Positions 4,873 to 5,562 of a DNA stretch of 5,562 bases are shown here, in pieces. The notes under the pieces are model-generated. The model was not told the origin of the DNA and did no database searches. It worked only from the letters and a program-made list of their open reading frames with translations. Position 1 is the first letter of the stretch. Each line of letters opens with the position of its first letter. The stretch is from JBEKDJ01 sp050014415 (GTDB lineage Bacteria > Desulfobacterota > BSN033 > UBA1163): assembly GCA_050014415.1 (NCBI GenBank), contig JBEKDJ010000358.1:1-5562 (forward strand), given 5' to 3'. The position numbers and the translations under genes are program-made.

Positions 4873-5108
4873 CCAGGCTTCTCGCTGCACTTTTTAACAG
4901 GCGTCTTGAGACCCTTCCGAATGGATTCTCTCATACCGGGAACCGATAAAAGATATAATGTCTCTTGAATGGATCGCCAGTCATCTTCGGAAATCAAGAT
5001 AGCGGTTGACCTCTTACCCGTGATCTGGATCGGCTCGTGGGATTCTCCGGCTTGGTCGAGTAATTTATAAAGGTTTGCCCTGGCCTCTGTCGCCTTAATC
5101 GTTGTCAT
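4866..5108 (-). CDS. yefM: YefM/Phd-family antitoxin
   Basis: The 80-residue product is the antitoxin of the YoeB-type toxin whose gene overlaps its 3' end by 7 nt. The N-terminal half, MTTIKATEARANLYKLLDQA followed by PIQITGKRSTAILISEDDW, is the Phd/YefM DNA-binding fold. The C-terminal part (IQETLYLLSVPGMRESIRKG then LKTPVKKCSEKPGW) is the flexible toxin-binding region, with the LYLLSxPGMRESI motif typical of YefM partners of YoeB. The ATG at 5108 is chosen because it has an almost perfect ribosome binding site, GAGGTGATCC, just upstream; the upstream alternative at 5156 adds non-family sequence. It is expected to autorepress with YoeB as co-repressor at the repeats near 5127-5150. Confidence 0.92.
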   Translation of the reverse strand: MTTIKATEARANLYKLLDQAGESHEPIQITGKRSTAILISEDDWRSIQETLYLLSVPGMRESIRKGLKTPVKKCSEKPGW

Positions 5109-5127
5109 ATGGATCACCTCAATATCT

Positions 5128-5156
5128 AACGTACATGAAAACGTACGCCATGTCAA
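5128..5156 (-). promoter_or_regulatory. yefM-yoeB promoter with ACGTAC repeats
   Basis: On the minus strand a consensus TTGACA (5156-5151) is followed after 17 nt by TACGTT (5133-5128), a weak -10 matching about half the consensus. On the plus strand ACGTAC occurs twice (5129-5134 and 5141-5146), covering the -10 and the spacer. Placement suggests operator half-sites for YefM-YoeB. The family's known operators contain a TGTACA core, and here TGTAC and CGTAC variants are seen. Confidence 0.5.
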
Positions 5157-5192
5157 GAGAGATTAACGTGACTTGAGAGATTAACGTGACTC
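5157..5192. repeat. 18-bp tandem duplication upstream of yefM promoter
   Basis: GAGAGATTAACGTGACTT is followed directly by the same 18 bases with one change at the last position (T to C). It abuts the -35 box of the yefM promoter. Each unit contains AACGTGAC, which resembles the AACGTAC words in the promoter, so it could be a duplicated regulatory site or a replication slippage product. Confidence 0.65.
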
Positions 5193-5352
5193 TAAGAGAA
5201 AACGCGGGTTCGGTCTAAAAGAATGTCTCAGTAATCTGATGATTTGGATTTCTCTAAGCTTTGAAATTTCAGCTTTCAGCCATCATGTTTCAGCTGTTTG
5301 CTTTGAGCTTTAGGCTACACGCTATGCGCTTTGCCCTTTGCACGATGCTTCA
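5193..5352. other. Non-coding stretch with reiterated GCTTT words
   Basis: No gene. From about 5258 to 5345 the sequence repeats GCTTTNAGC, GCTTTGAGC and GCGCTTTGC words in a degenerate array. This is the third low-complexity tract standing just before a copy of the dispersed repeat. Confidence 0.45.
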
Positions 5353-5382
5353 GGGCAGGGCCAACTTTTTATGGATAACACC
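5353..5382 (+). repeat. Dispersed repeat, copy 3
   Basis: Thirty bases reading GGGCAGGGCCAAC, five T in total around the core, then ATGGATAACACC. It differs from copy 1 at a few positions and by one T. It lies beyond the yefM-yoeB promoter, so that the two intact TA modules are each bracketed by copies in the same orientation. Confidence 0.7.
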
Positions 5383-5399
5383 TGTGAATAGTGTAGACG

Positions 5400-5419
5400 C
5401 GACACCCTACGACACCCTA
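5400..5419. repeat. 10-bp tandem repeat CGACACCCTA x2
   Basis: Two exact, adjacent copies of CGACACCCTA. They lie between the third dispersed repeat and the terminator. Function is unknown; this may be an iteron-like binding site or chance slippage. Confidence 0.5.
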
Positions 5420-5463
5420 AACACTCTGTAACAGTTTAGTCCTTTCGGAGCTTTTTTGATCAC

Positions 5464-5497
5464 ACGCCCACAATTTTCTTGATTTGTGGGCGTTTTT
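5464..5497 (+). terminator. Rho-independent terminator
   Basis: A perfect 10-bp stem, ACGCCCACAA (5464-5473) with TTGTGGGCGT (5484-5493), and a 10-nt loop are followed by a run of T (5493-5497). Its polarity is plus strand. The nearest plus-strand gene upstream is higA, a kilobase away with an opposing operon between, so this probably ends a transcript from the untranslated region just upstream, perhaps a small RNA, or shields the next gene. Confidence 0.75.
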
Positions 5498-5512
5498 GTG
5501 TTCTCATAATAG

Positions 5513-5526
5513 GAGTATAAATACTC
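5513..5526. promoter_or_regulatory. 14-bp palindrome, probable operator of the gene at the right edge
   Basis: GAGTATAAATACTC is perfect except for its 2-nt AA centre. It lies 19 nt before the start codon and just after CATAAT (5505-5510), a possible -10 box, so a repressor bound here would block transcription. An antitoxin-type autoregulator is one possibility. Confidence 0.45.
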
Positions 5527-5545
5527 ATATATGAAGGAGATCCAA

Positions 5546-5562
5546 ATGAGCCGAAGCGACAT
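5546..5562 (+). CDS. Start of an unidentified gene (partial, cut by window end)
   Basis: An ATG at 5546 preceded by AAGGAGAT (5534-5541) opens MSRSD and then the window ends. An in-frame ATG at 5531 would add MKEIQ, but its codons would include the ribosome binding site, so 5546 is preferred. The product cannot be identified from five codons. The palindromic site upstream and the TA-rich context are consistent with another antitoxin, but this is only a guess. Confidence 0.55.

Noticed and set aside
5431..5458. Second terminator-like hairpin (AGTCC-TTTC-GGAGCT followed by T6)
   Set aside because: The stem contains a mismatch and only about four sound pairs, so I could not support it beside the strong terminator at 5464-5497.

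Overview
The window looks like a low-constraint accessory stretch of an environmental bacterial chromosome. It holds one longer housekeeping-type gene, three toxin-antitoxin (TA) modules in different states of preservation, one small conserved protein of unknown function, and a large share of non-coding DNA full of inverted and dispersed repeats. Clear Shine-Dalgarno sites and sigma70-like promoters indicate a bacterium. The mix of stand-alone TA modules, short palindromic elements and pyrimidine-rich filler resembles genomes of Nitrospirota, Methylomirabilota or Deltaproteobacteria. That is an impression, not a demonstrated assignment.

Layout. Positions 1-288 carry no convincing gene but hold one arm of a 34-bp imperfect inverted repeat whose other arm (289-322) lies at the end of the next gene. 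Minus-strand 1892-438 encodes a HEAT-THUMP-methyltransferase fusion. Its normal C-terminus (sequence resembling RIEPPDPSLKLRYRQVIDLG) is displaced into another frame (489-286), so the gene appears to have suffered a small deletion and frameshift. Minus-strand 2504-2076 is a decayed Phd/YefM-RelE module in which both the antitoxin (one-base deletion) and the toxin (missing N-terminus) are broken. Positions 2648-2828 form a 181-bp MITE-like element with 31-bp terminal inverted repeats. Next is ywbE (DUF2196, minus, 3032-2841). Its putative promoter lies in one arm of a second inverted-repeat structure (3045-3154), whose other arm carries the same promoter motif pointing the opposite way. Positions 3155-3729 are non-coding, with a strong GC-rich hairpin and a pyrimidine-rich tract.

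The right half holds two apparently intact TA modules that converge on each other. One is higB-higA on the plus strand (3767-4444), with a near-consensus promoter, a set of alternating TGACAT/ATGTCA half-sites and an almost leaderless toxin start. The other is yefM-yoeB on the minus strand (5108-4606), with a 7-nt gene overlap. Three same-orientation copies of a 27-31 bp dispersed repeat (3612, 4572, 5353) bracket these two modules, and each is preceded by a low-complexity or reiterated tract. The window ends with a factor-independent terminator, a 14-bp palindrome and the first codons of another plus-strand gene.

I see no CRISPR array, phage cluster, defence operon, tRNA or rRNA. The points most worth a second look are the repeats bracketing the TA modules, the inverted-repeat promoter structure at ywbE, and the two independently degraded loci.
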